DNA of 28,898 nt from Spirogloea muscicola (lineage: Eukaryota > Streptophyta > Zygnematophyceae > Spirogloeales > Spirogloeaceae), in assembly GCA_009602725.1 (NCBI GenBank), contig WELB01000094.1, positions 537,467 through 566,364 on the forward strand, given 5' to 3'. How positions within the stretch are numbered: the stretch's first letter is position 1; each line of letters opens with the position of its first letter. Position numbers and translations under genes: made by a program. The notes beneath the pieces are model-generated. The model was not told the origin of the DNA. It saw only the letters and a list, made by a program, of their open reading frames with translations, and made no database searches. Positions 10,501 to 18,977 of this stretch are shown in pieces.

Positions 10501-11037
10501 ACGGGCACTACGGAAATTGCATCGGCGACTTAGCGAGCTACGACGCATTTGTACTAGGAGGGCCCTACTCTGTTCGCGGCTACAGTCTTGGGGAGCTGGG
10601 AGTATGTAGAAGCGTTCTGGAGGTGTGTGACAGTATCACAAGTAACCTGCACCATGTGTATCCCAGACTTGTGCATCTTGGCCTGTCAGAGAGTTGGCTT
10701 CTTTTGTGAAGGTGCTTTGCTAGCACTAGCTTTTTAGTAGCTAAATGAGCATGTGGCATATGCAGGCGACATGACACATGCGTCCTTTTCTTCTCAGGTC
10801 GCCGCTGAGTTGCGGCTTCCACTAGGCAGCAATCAGGTCTACGCTTTTGCCGAGCACGGGACAGACCTTAACAGCAGTAAGGATGTCCGAGGGAACCCTT
10901 CAGACTTCTTCAAACGCAAAGGTGCAGGCGCTTCGTATGGTGTTGGCATCTCCATTGGGTCTATTCGAACCGAATGGGTAAAGGATTGCAATGCCGATGT
11001 TGGCACCATATTTGTGCGCTTTGGTGAGCGATTTTAA
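7547..11037 (+). CDS. Second, diverged TOC75-type channel, 5' truncated at the N
   Basis: Exons are 7547-7763, 8092-8217, 8351-8545, 8802-9029, 9221-9328, 9429-9623, 9877-10125, 10371-10622 and 10798-11037, all joining in phase 0, for 602 codons. It begins inside POTRA 1 (FTREQLEAALARV, equivalent to VTKAQLEAEVESL in gene 1). The POTRA part is strongly diverged: alanine- and valine-rich, with weak similarity. The barrel is well conserved (EHRNIGGLNRS, DDLGFKVEYVHPY, SFTSQSKLSWG, VDQGLGIG, GGPYSVRGYSLGELG, terminal FVRFGERF). Several intron sites match gene 1, but it lacks the intron before the VVNFG-equivalent position and has an extra one in the barrel (10623-10797). It may be a functional TOC75 paralogue with altered POTRA specificity. 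Transit peptide and glycine stretch are not present before the N. Confidence 0.9.
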
Positions 11038-11640
11038 AGTTTGTCCACATTAGAGTTATTCTATTTCTGTGCAAAGTTCATGCTCTTTGCTGACAGTCAT
11101 GGTCTTGCCCCTCGTCGAGTTCCACAAGCCTCATAGCAGAGGTGTCTTAAGTGCAAATGAGGGCACAGTTGGCAAGGCATTGTGAACTGCCAAGGAGAAT
11201 GTAGCTGGTCATACTGGAGTCTTTCACTCACAAATCATGCGCACCATGTTCTTGTACCACCCCGTCATGATTGGCATGACAACACCTGGAACTTATTGTC
11301 CAGTTGTCCCTTACGGCCTTGCTCAGTAGCTTCTTTGCATGCTGTGGTGCATGCCTGCTCTGAAAACCCAGAGCCTGACTGAGATGTCAGAGAGATTTCC
11401 GGGCCTGAATTTGTCAACCAGCCTCTCAATCCTCCTCGGACTCCAACACATAGTTGCAATCACATTGCTGCTTCGGACGGATAGCAACTTCTGCAAGCTT
11501 ACAAACAACGACTCAGCTGATTGTATGCAGACCCCTGACCCCCGCCGCGCCGGCCCTCCAGGACCTGCCACGGCCGGCGCGGCGCCACCACCGCCATGCC
11601 CGCCGCCGCCGCCGCCGCCGCTCCCGGCGGGAGCTCAGTA
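11038..11640. other. Intergenic region 3' of TOC75 gene 2, ending in a proline-codon-rich tract at an N
   Basis: About 600 bases with no recognised gene. The last 60 bases are CCG-repeat rich and hold an ATG at 11596 that opens a short alanine-rich frame not in phase with the PPR gene beyond the N. It could be the first codons of an unrelated gene. Confidence 0.4.
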
Positions 11641-11641
11641 N
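11641..11641. other. Single N at the truncated 5' end of the PPR-SMR gene (probable assembly joint)
   Basis: The N falls inside the only reading frame that carries the PPR-SMR protein. Upstream sequence does not continue recognisable PPR repeats, unlike a normal gene start. Confidence 0.5.
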
Positions 11642-12670
11642 TCCGGAGGAGCGCTGGGGCGTGCGGCGCTGCTCGCGCTGCTGGACGCGTACGCGCAGCG
11701 GGGCCTCGCTGCTCCTGCAGCCGCCGCCTTCGCCGAGCTCTCCGAGCTCGCCGCCGGCGCCGCCGCCGCTGCCAGGGGAGGCCGAGTGCCGGCGCGGGCG
11801 TACGAGGCCCTGGTGACCGCGCATGCTCGCTCTGGCTCGCCCGAGGGTGCCACCGCTGCGCTGGCCGCCATGGCGGCCGAGGGCCTGGCGCCGAGCCGCG
11901 CGGTGCTGCGGGCGCTGGCGGCCAGCTGGGCAGGCCACGGCGAGCCTGAGGCGCTCGAAGGCCTGGTCGCGGACTTCCGGCGGCGCTTCGGCGGCCTGGA
12001 CGCCGCCATGTACGCGGCGCTGCTGCGCAGCCACTGTGCCACCGGCGCCTGGGCCGATGCCGAGGCGCTTGTTGCGGAGGCGCGCCGCAACGGCATCGTC
12101 GCCGACACCCGCATGCTCAACGCCATCCTGCAGCCCGAGAAGCTCGCTGCAGCCGATGCCGCGGTCCCTGCCACTGCCGACGCTGCCGGAGGGCCTAAGG
12201 GAAGGCCGCCCCCACTCGCGCTCGCTCTCTGGTCCCACCCGACGGCACGTCTGGCTGCCACCCTCGGCCTGCCGCCGGCAGCCTGCGACTGGCACAGCGA
12301 GACGTGGTCTGTGGACCTGCACGGCTTGTCGCCAGGGGCGGCCCACGTCGCCCTTCTCCTCTGGCTGCAGGAGCTGGCACCGCGACTCGCATGCAGCCGT
12401 TCGACTGTCAGGACTGTAGCGGTCGTGACGGGTCGTGGGAAGCATGGCTGTCAGCATCGCCGGGCTGGCGCTGCCCCTCCGCTTCGGGAGGCCGCAATGG
12501 ACCTGCTAACCAGCATGGGCTCTCCTTTCCGGCCGACCCGCAGCAACTCCGGACGGCTTGCAGCTCCTGCAGCCGCTGTCGACGCTTGGCTGCAGCAGGC
12601 TCTGGACGACCTCGACATTGCAGGAAGTGTACGGCAACTGGCGTGGCAAGGTGTAGCAGACAGAACCTAA
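11642..12670 (+). CDS. PPR-SMR protein, N-terminally truncated at an N
   Basis: PPR-SMR proteins bind organellar RNA and act in plastid or mitochondrial gene expression, RNA processing and plastid signalling. The uninterrupted frame of 342 codons ends at TAA 12668-12670. From the first codon after the N, three 35-residue PPR-like helical repeats occupy about residues 51-155 (ARAYEALVTAHARSG, AVLRALAASWAGHG, AAMYAALLRSHCATG). A C-terminal SMR domain starts near residue 215, with WSVDLHGLSPGAA (about 220, the LDxH-type motif) and VTGRGKHG (about 261), then PLREAAMDLL and GRLAAPAAAVDAWLQ. No intron is visible, as usual for PPR genes. The missing N-terminus would hold the transit peptide and further PPRs. 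It converges on the kinase gene, with stops 435 bases apart. Which PPR-SMR subgroup (GUN1, SOT1, SVR7 or pTAC2-like) cannot be decided. Confidence 0.85.
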   Translation, partial: SGGALGRAALLALLDAYAQRGLAAPAAAAFAELSELAAGAAAAARGGRVPARAYEALVTAHARSGSPEGATAALAAMAAEGLAPSRAVLRALAASWAGHGEPEALEGLVADFRRRFGGLDAAMYAALLRSHCATGAWADAEALVAEARRNGIVADTRMLNAILQPEKLAAADAAVPATADAAGGPKGRPPPLALALWSHPTARLAATLGLPPAACDWHSETWSVDLHGLSPGAAHVALLLWLQELAPRLACSRSTVRTVAVVTGRGKHGCQHRRAGAAPPLREAAMDLLTSMGSPFRPTRSNSGRLAAPAAAVDAWLQQALDDLDIAGSVRQLAWQGVADRT

Positions 12671-13105
12671 GAGGTCTTGTTGGACTAGTGAGAAAATGCA
12701 CAAGAATAGAGGTGATAGGCACCATGCGTGGGATGGCCAGGACCATTGCTGGTAAAGAGCAGTCAAGAGCCAGTGCTACTTGGCAAGCAGCTGCGCTTAC
12801 CAAGCTGAACATGGTGGCAGCTGTGGCTGGAGAAAGGTGGAGGAAGTGGGCAATGGCGGCCGCCATTGGCAGCAATTATCTGGACCAAGGTACTAATACT
12901 GCTCTCACCCTGTGCTGTACTGATGCCAAGCAGGCAGGTATAACTAACTGGCTGCTGCAATGGGCGGCCACTGAGGAGTATGGCTGCGCATTGCAGGGAC
13001 CTCTATGGGGAGCACGGAGGCATGACTCGGGTGCAGCTCGCAGCACATGCAGAGGTGCTGGGCAGCCGGGCCAGTGGTGGCGCACCGGGGCTATCAGAAA
13101 AGCCG
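12671..13105. other. Intergenic region between convergent genes
   Basis: These 435 bases are the 3' flanks of the PPR-SMR gene and the kinase gene. I see no gene, RNA or repeat in them. Confidence 0.6.
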
Positions 13106-15062
13106 TCACTCGTCCATGAATTTCTCCTGCTTATCATCCTTGTAGCCGCTCAGATCCTGGAGCTGCTGCAGGTATGTCAATACCTGCAGCAGCGTGACAA
13201 AGGGGCAGGTCATGATCACCAACAAGCAGACTCACATTATATGCTCCATCTAATTACTTGCTCTCTGGTCTGCAGATGCCCTAGGGGAAAGGAGCAGCTC
13301 AAAGGCGACATGCTAGTACTTCGCCTGCAGCTAAGTACATCTGGCCTCATCGATCAGCAAGGCCAACTTGCAGGCAGCCTCAGACTGGGATGACAAGTGT
13401 ACCTGCGCAGCCTCCGTCATTCGCGGCCGTTCCGCAGGGTCCCTGTCTAGGCACCACCTGAACATGACAGCAGCATCTCCAGACTGGGGTATGTCAGTGT
13501 GGCAATCAAAGGCTGACATGGGCTGTTGTCAGACTATCCGCCTTGCTAGAGACTGCGCTCAAGTTTCTCTGCCACCAGTGAGCACTTTGACGACCTCTGT
13601 GTGCAAGCGCATGTTACTTGCCAAGTACCTGACGAGCTGTGCAGCGCGCTGCACCCCACGTAGCGAGTAGCGACCCTCAAGGCGGGGGTCGACAATGTCG
13701 AAGAATGTATCTGGGTCTTGCAGGAAGGGCTTTGCCCATTTGACCAGGTTCTGCTCATTCTTTGGACTGCAAGGTAACAGGCCTTGTTGCTTGTCAGCTG
13801 TGAGGTCCGGCCATCAGGCTGCGGAGAAGTGAATCCAGTTGCCTGCTGCTCATGCGAGACAAAGCTGCAGCAGCCCTTCTTTTGGGGGGGGGTGTGGGGC
13901 GGGAGGAGGTCGAACCCACCGGCTCTTGTCGAGACATGGGCGGCCAGTGAGGATCTCGAGCAGCACAACGCCAAAGCCCCAGACGTCGGACTTGGAGGTG
14001 AGGCGGCCGGTGAGGATGTACTCGGGCGCGGCGTAGCCGACAGTGCCGCGAACGATGGTGGAGACGTGCGTGCAGTCGCCCTCGGGGCCCTCGCGCGCAA
14101 GCCCAAAGTCCGACAGCTTGGCGTGGAAGCTGGCATTGAGCAGCACATTGGACGTCTTGAAGTCGCGGAAGATCACCTGCGGCGTCACGTACTCGTGCAG
14201 GTGCGCAAGGCCCTGCGCGCCCTCCACAGCCACCTGCAGCCGCGTCGTCCAATCGAGCACCTTGCCGCCGGCGCCGAAGAGGAAGCGGTCCAGGCTCCTG
14301 TTGGGCATGTACTCGTACACCAGGAGCCGCTGCTCGAACTCGATGCAGTAGCCGATGAGCCGCACCAGGTTTGGGTGGTTCACCGACCCCAGAAACACCA
14401 CCTCCGTCAGCCACTCCTTGTGGCCCTGCGATCGGAGAGCCGGGTGGCCACTGGCCACAGCGTCAAGTGTGACCGTTGCATGAGCTCGCTCGCCCCTCAG
14501 CCTTGAGCTCGGCCTCGCCAAGGCATTGGCGACGTTCTGGGAGGAAAACCAACTCCGAAAGACGCCAGTGCAGTCCCGCTGGAGAGCGAGCACCCACCTG
14601 GGAGCTGATGACGTCCAGCTTCTTGACGGCGACGTCCAGGCCCGGGGGCCGGCCGGCGGGCTCGCGCGGCTCCCCCAGCCGCACCCGCCCCCGGTACACG
14701 CGGCCGAAGCTTCCGACGCCGAGCAGGAGATCGGGCGAGAAGTCGTGCGTCGCGTCCTTGAGGTCCGCGTACAGGAACTTGACGAGCTCCTTGGGCGGGA
14801 CGGCCTGTGGCACCCCGCAGTGAGGGCGGCCATGATGAGGTCCGCCACCGCGCAGTCGTCGAGGACAGCCAACATCCTGGTGCTCCCGGTGGGCTCTCTC
14901 ACCTTGTCGTCCCCCGGGAGGGGCGACGGCATACCGCCGCCGGCGCCGCCGGAGGAGGAGGAGGAGAGCGACGTGAAGGAGCGGGCGCGGCCGGCCGCGC
15001 CCAACTCACGCCCGCCGCGCTCCTCCGCCACATCCGCGGCGACGGCGCCGGCGAGGGCGCCG
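13106..15062 (-). CDS. Receptor-like cytoplasmic kinase, PBS1-like (RLCK-VII type), 5' end in assembly gap
   Basis: RLCK-VII kinases relay signals from cell-surface receptor kinases at the plasma membrane. Minus-strand exons are <14903-15062 (Ser/Gly-rich N-terminus), 14598-14804, 13920-14425, 13629-13766, 13403-13457 and 13106-13165, with consistent phases (0, 0, 2, 2, 0). The intron after the first visible exon has donor GTGAGAG and acceptor CCACAG. Motifs in order: glycine loop [16 protein letters not shown] lysine, GHKEWLTEV helix [13 protein letters not shown], catalytic [13 protein letters not shown] (RD type with Phe for the usual Tyr), [69 protein letters not shown]. All catalytic residues are present. 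The protein ends only 19 residues after the last splice (FMDE-stop). Where PBS1 has GDK before SHVST, this protein has GDC. The start codon and any acylation site (MGxC) lie in the gap. Confidence 0.92.
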
Positions 15063-15890
15063 NNNNNNNNNNNNNNNNNNNNNNNNNNNNNNNNNNNNNN
15101 NNNNNNNNNNNNNNNNNNNNNNNNNNNNNNNNNNNNNNNNNNNNNNNNNNNNNNNNNNNNNNNNNNNNNNNNNNNNNNNNNNNNNNNNNNNNNNNNNNNN
15201 NNNNNNNNNNNNNNNNNNNNNNNNNNNNNNNNNNNNNNNNNNNNNNNNNNNNNNNNNNNNNNNNNNNNNNNNNNNNNNNNNNNNNNNNNNNNNNNNNNNN
15301 NNNNNNNNNNNNNNNNNNNNNNNNNNNNNNNNNNNNNNNNNNNNNNNNNNNNNNNNNNNNNNNNNNNNNNNNNNNNNNNNNNNNNNNNNNNNNNNNNNNN
15401 NNNNNNNNNNNNNNNNNNNNNNNNNNNNNNNNNNNNNNNNNNNNNNNNNNNNNNNNNNNNNNNNNNNNNNNNNNNNNNNNNNNNNNNNNNNNNNNNNNNN
15501 NNNNNNNNNNNNNNNNNNNNNNNNNNNNNNNNNNNNNNNNNNNNNNNNNNNNNNNNNNNNNNNNNNNNNNNNNNNNNNNNNNNNNNNNNNNNNNNNNNNN
15601 NNNNNNNNNNNNNNNNNNNNNNNNNNNNNNNNNNNNNNNNNNNNNNNNNNNNNNNNNNNNNNNNNNNNNNNNNNNNNNNNNNNNNNNNNNNNNNNNNNNN
15701 NNNNNNNNNNNNNNNNNNNNNNNNNNNNNNNNNNNNNNNNNNNNNNNNNNNNNNNNNNNNNNNNNNNNNNNNNNNNNNNNNNNNNNNNNNNNNNNNNNNN
15801 NNNNNNNNNNNNNNNNNNNNNNNNNNNNNNNNNNNNNNNNNNNNNNNNNNNNNNNNNNNNNNNNNNNNNNNNNNNNNNNNNNNNNNNNNN
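15063..15890. other. Assembly gap (828 N)
   Basis: The gap holds the 5' end of the kinase gene on its left and joins repeat-rich sequence on its right. Reading frames that run across it are meaningless. Confidence 1.
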
Positions 15891-15893
15891 CCG

Positions 15894-15894
<1 letters not shown>

Positions 15895-15984
<90 letters not shown>
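15895..15984. repeat. 90-base poly-T run at the gap edge
   Basis: An uninterrupted T homopolymer lies four bases inside the gap border. It may be a retroelement poly-A tail on the minus strand or an assembly artefact. Pure homopolymers of this length next to gaps are usually unreliable. Confidence 0.9.
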
Positions 15985-15986
<2 letters not shown>

Positions 15987-16104
15987 GCCGCCGCCGCCTG
16001 GCTGAGCGGCGGCATGGGGGGCGGCCGGCGGCAGTTGGAAGTGAGTTGGGCGGGGCGGGCGGCGCGGCGCCAGCCCACCACAGCGGCCCTGCCCCCTCCT
16101 CTTT

Positions 16105-16530
16105 TCAGCTGCAATCGACATCTTTGGCTGTCTGGGTCCTCGCTTCCACACTCTGCTTCAAAACGTTGCCAATCTAGGCTACACTCGACGCGCAGATGTG
16201 TTTCCGGCTGAGATGGGCTTGCCAGCTGCATATCTGTCGCTCTTGCGACGTCGAGTTTCGGCCTGTTTGCAGCGTGCTCAGGCTAGTGCCTTGCACCAGA
16301 AAGCCGGGCGAGCGCTTCCCCTGGCCCCCTTCTCGTACTCTGTTCATTCTTTTTCGGGCTGGTTGTTCCAGCCCCTATTCTCAATGGGCCAGCACTTTCT
16401 TCTTCTAGTAGGTGGCAGAAGGGCTCCGTTCCTGGCATCTAGTATTCATGCATCGAGTAGTGACCTTTATGTTTTGACCCGTGGTTATTGAGCGGGTCAA
16501 TCTGCTGTAGGTTATGTAGATTTTTAGATG
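16105..16530 (+). mobile_element. LINE 3' fragment (family B), copy carrying a hairpin-module insertion
   Basis: This copy encodes AAIDIFGCLGPRFH (end of the endonuclease-like domain) through HQKAGRA, then a 90-base insertion (16314-16403), then VGGRRAPF...SSSDLYVLTRGY-stop (TGA 16489-16491) and 3' UTR. Outside the insertion it is nearly identical to 5553-5900, with few substitutions such as RHR to RRR. The insertion is 30 codons long and stays open in this frame, so the reading frame survives. Confidence 0.75.
16314..16403 (+). repeat. Hairpin module inserted in LINE family B (occupied site)
   Basis: The module runs from GCTTCCCCTGGCCCCC to GGGCCAGCACTTTCTTCT. The stem is GGGCTGG (16356-16362) with CCAGCCC (16368-16374) and loop TTGTT. 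The empty counterpart is GGGCGAGC/TCTAGTAGG at 5752/5753. No terminal inverted repeats are visible; a target duplication is ambiguous (at most TCT). Confidence 0.85.
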
Positions 16531-16690
16531 TGCTTGCCTTTGTACCTGGCCATTTGGCCTACATTCTTTTCTAATACACGATCTCTTTCCTCTGGCTCGC
16601 CTCGGGTCCCTCCTTTTTAGATGTGCTTGCCTTTGTACCTGGCCATTTGGCCTACATTTCTTTCTTGTACACGATCTCTTTCCTCCTTGG
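16527..16690 (+). repeat. Direct duplication of LINE 3' UTR segment
   Basis: The block starting GATGTGCTTGCCTTTGTACC at about 16528 recurs at about 16620. Both continue through GGCCATTTGGCCTACATT and ACACGATCTCTTTCC. A third copy of part of it is at 6830-6875. It looks like a tandem tail duplication. Confidence 0.7.
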
Positions 16691-16870
16691 GCTGGCAGTT
16701 TACAGCCGATTTTTTAATATCAGCAGCCGCTTTCCTTTGGGCTGGCTTTCCACTGCCACAGCCCCGTACCCATCTGGAAGATGGGCTGGCTTGCATTGAG
16801 GAGAGAAGGCGCGCGGGGCGCACGGCATGGAAGGGAGGCCAAATCAAGCCGACACATTGTTCGGGCAGAG
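16691..16870 (+). repeat. Degenerate hairpin modules
   Basis: Two weakened versions of the hairpin lie at about 16700-16722 (GGGCTGG with CAGCC) and 16738-16765 (GGGCTGGC with CAGCCCC). They have lost exact stem pairing and the GGGCGAGC box. Confidence 0.45.
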
Positions 16871-17260
16871 CCTAGGGCCAACTAAACACGGCTACATGAT
16901 ACGAAGAAAGAGGAAAGAAAGAAGAAAGTGCTCGCCCATCGAGGACAAGAGACTCTCGTGTATTTGATAGAGGAGCTCGCCCATAGAAAAGGAGAGCTGG
17001 CAGAAGCCAGCCAAGAAAGAATGGACAAAAACCAAAGAGCCACAACAGGTGCCGGAAAGAAGGGAAATACACAGCTAGGCATCTAGACAACTAGACACCA
17101 CGGAACCACTAGCGGGGAAGCGCTAAGAAAAACAAGCACACACAGAAACAAAGCAGCTACGAACCACTCAGTAACCCCTGCTAAGCAGCCGCAGATCAGA
17201 GACGCTAGGCTCCTGGAAGTGCGTCCCCTGGCCAGAGCCAGAGGCAGCAGCGAGGGTTGC
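16871..17260 (-). pseudogene. LINE family A 3' end in reverse orientation (tail codons, 3' UTR, hairpin)
   Basis: On the minus strand the segment reads, from 17260 to 17160, PLALARG followed by the SDLRLLSRGY-stop tail, with the same HFQEP-like codons as the plus-strand copies. It then runs through a 3' UTR with TTCTTAGCGCTTCCCC (17125) to a hairpin at about 16993-17012 and GGGCGAGC boxes. It preserves the uninterrupted junction LALAR/G that is split by a hairpin module at 19891, so it is a second empty site. Confidence 0.65.
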
Positions 17261-17261
17261 A

Positions 17262-17492
17262 GTCCCAAGCGGGCACGCGGCAAGGGGACCCCTCGCCGGC
17301 TTCTACTTTGCACTCGCTCACCACCGGGCTCTGCAGCTGCTGCGGCGGCACACCCAGGAGTCCTACTCCTCACCCTCGGCCTGTCCACCTGGGCGTCAAA
17401 GTGCGCGGCTTGGTCTCCCTGCGGCCTCCCACCCACCCTGACGCTGCCCACCGGCTGCCAGACTCCAGCAGATGGCTTCACCCTGCTGGAGA
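17262..17492 (+). pseudogene. LINE reverse transcriptase fragment (palm motif region), frameshifted
   Basis: GTRQGDP at 17272-17292 is the conserved palm motif of non-LTR reverse transcriptases. After a one-base shift the next frame gives LAGFYFALAHHRALQLL, and another frame gives SKCAAWSP through DGFTLLEK. The YADD catalytic block expected between these is missing, so an internal deletion as well as frameshifts have killed the domain. Confidence 0.7.
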
Positions 17493-17547
17493 AGGTGCTC
17501 GCCGATTGAGAATAGGGGCTGGAAAAGCCAGCCCAAAAAAGAATCAG
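17493..17547 (-). repeat. Hairpin module inserted in the reverse transcriptase frame (reverse orientation)
   Basis: The stem is GGGCTGG (17516-17522) and CCAGCCC (17528-17534) with loop AAAAG. It lacks the GGGGAAGCGCT end seen in full modules. It splits the reverse transcriptase between LLEK and MLGVPIG, which are contiguous in related elements. Confidence 0.75.
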
Positions 17548-18883
17548 AATGCTGGGGGTCCCCATCGGCGCGCCGTCCTTCGTGGAGGGGCAGCTGCGAG
17601 CCCGCCTTGCGGAGCATCTTCAGCCTGCGGCCCGGCTTCCCGAGCTGGACGATATGCAGCTGTCGTTGGCCATATTGACCAAGGCCATTGGGCAGCGGCC
17701 CCAGTATATGACACGGGCCACTCCGCCGTCCCCAGGGGCGTTGGCTGTGTACGCGGATTTTGACGCAGGCATGGTGGCGAGCTTGGCGGCCCTGATCCGC
17801 CACCAGGGCTTCCTCCAGTCGCCAGCCGCTATCCACCAGGCAGCGCTACCCCTCAGCCACGGTGGTCGCGGCCTGCGCCCGCTCGCCCGTTCTTGCTGGG
17901 CTGCATACCTCGGCAGCTGGGCGCAGACTGCCGCCTCCGTGGCCCAGCGCTTCATGGTCCACGGCCGGCGTGCACTGGAGCAGGCGGTGGTGGAGGTCGA
18001 CATGGGCGCGCTGCCGTTCCAGATGTCGCTTCGCTCCGCCCACCAGGAGCTGCTCGCGGCGCACCCGGACCTGGCAGGCCAGGCGGTCTCCTTTGCGCAC
18101 CTCGCGCACACCGCTGACCTTCGCGTCCAAGCGCGCTCCGCGGCTGTGGTCGACAAGGCCGCCTACACCACTGCCGTGCTGCAGCTCCCCGAGGCCGACT
18201 TGCGCGGGCGCGCGAGACTTCAATAGGCCTCCTCCCCGGGGGCAGCGGCGTGGCTTCAGGCCCTCCCTATCAATGATGCCCTCACTCTCCCCGATGAGGT
18301 ATTTCGCACTGCCGTCCACCGGCTCCTGGGACTGCCGCCTCCATGTCTCCAGGGCGTGCGTCAGTGTGTATTCGGCGAGCGAGGGGCCGAGTCCAGGGAG
18401 CTGGCCGCTCATGTTCTGCGCTGCGCCCACGGCGGCGAGCGGACAGCGGCCCACGACCGCGACCGCGATGCCATGCATGGCATCCTGGCGGAGGCGGGCT
18501 TCTCGGTGGCTGCGGAGCACTCCGGCGTCATGCCGCTACAGGAGAGGGCCGACGGTGTCCACGGCCGGCGAGTCGACCTGGTGGCCACCCCACAGGCCGG
18601 CGGGCCACGTCTTCTCCTGGACGTGGTGACCACCGACGCCTTCGACCGCTCCCACCCAGTCCAGTGTGCCACCCAGGCTGGGTATGCGGTCGAAGGCGCC
18701 GCTCGCGCAAAGGTGACCAAGTACGCCGACCATCCGCCAGCCGACGCGTTCTTCCCTCTGGCTATCGACACCCATGGGGCGTTGGGTGCTCGGTGGCTCG
18801 AACTGCTCCACCAACTTGCTCGTCACGCCGTTGCCCGCCGCTTCCATGGGGAGCCGGTGGACTTCCCCGCCGCCGGGTCGTTG
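17548..18883 (+). pseudogene. LINE family A ORF2, 3' half (thumb, zinc-knuckle, endonuclease-like), one in-frame stop
   Basis: One frame runs from MLGVPIGAPSF (17549) to FPAAGSL (18883), broken only by TAG at 18224-18226. Blocks in order: post-palm region with LPLSHGGRGLRPL and AAYLGSW (about 17850-17925); linker AAAWLQALPINDAL and HRLLGLP (18245-18340); zinc-knuckle-like C-x14-H-x3-C-x9-H ending TAAHDRDRDAMH (18362-18478); and a PD-(D/E)XK-like segment RRVDLVATP, LLLDVVTTD, ARAKVTKYADHP, LAIDTHGALGARW. This order (reverse transcriptase, Cys-His knuckle, C-terminal restriction-like endonuclease) fits non-LTR elements of the type that lack an APE endonuclease. The frame is cut at the N (18884). 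It is nearly intact for such a fragment and hence rather young. Confidence 0.8.
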
Positions 18884-18884
18884 N

Positions 18885-18977
18885 GGGGACCCACTTCCAG
18901 GAGCCCAGCATCTCTGATCTGCGGCTGCTTAGCAGGGGTTACTGAGTGTCTCGTAGCAGCTTTGTTTCTGTTACTTA
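18885..18977 (+). pseudogene. LINE family A terminal codons and start of 3' UTR
   Basis: GTHFQEPSISDLRLLSRGY-stop (TGA 18943-18945 in its frame) is the C-terminus proper. It joins the preceding copy at the N with about 45 intervening codons missing (compare copy B), so the N marks a deletion or misjoin. The 3' UTR begins with TGTCTCGTAGCAGC. Confidence 0.7.

Noticed and set aside
430-11037. Tandem duplication of TOC75
   Set aside because: The second gene begins at an N where a cytidylyltransferase gene is cut off, so adjacency is not demonstrated.
11513-12457. Minus-strand open frame opposite the PPR-SMR gene
   Set aside because: It is a shadow of a high-GC coding region; the plus strand has clear PPR and SMR motifs.
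15895-15984. Poly-T as a genuine LINE poly-A tail
   Set aside because: The other LINE copies here end in the GGGCGAGCACTTTCTTCT box without poly-A, and the run abuts the gap, so an artefact is at least as likely.
13850-16231. Very long minus-strand and plus-strand open frames spanning the gap and the poly-T run
   Set aside because: They are open only because Ns and homopolymers contain no stops; real coding content is limited to the kinase exons left of the gap and LINE remnants right of it.
16314-16403. Hairpin module as a mobile spliceosomal intron (introner)
   Set aside because: Module borders (GCTTCCCC...TTCTTCT) are not GT..AG and other copies occur in non-coding DNA and in both orientations.
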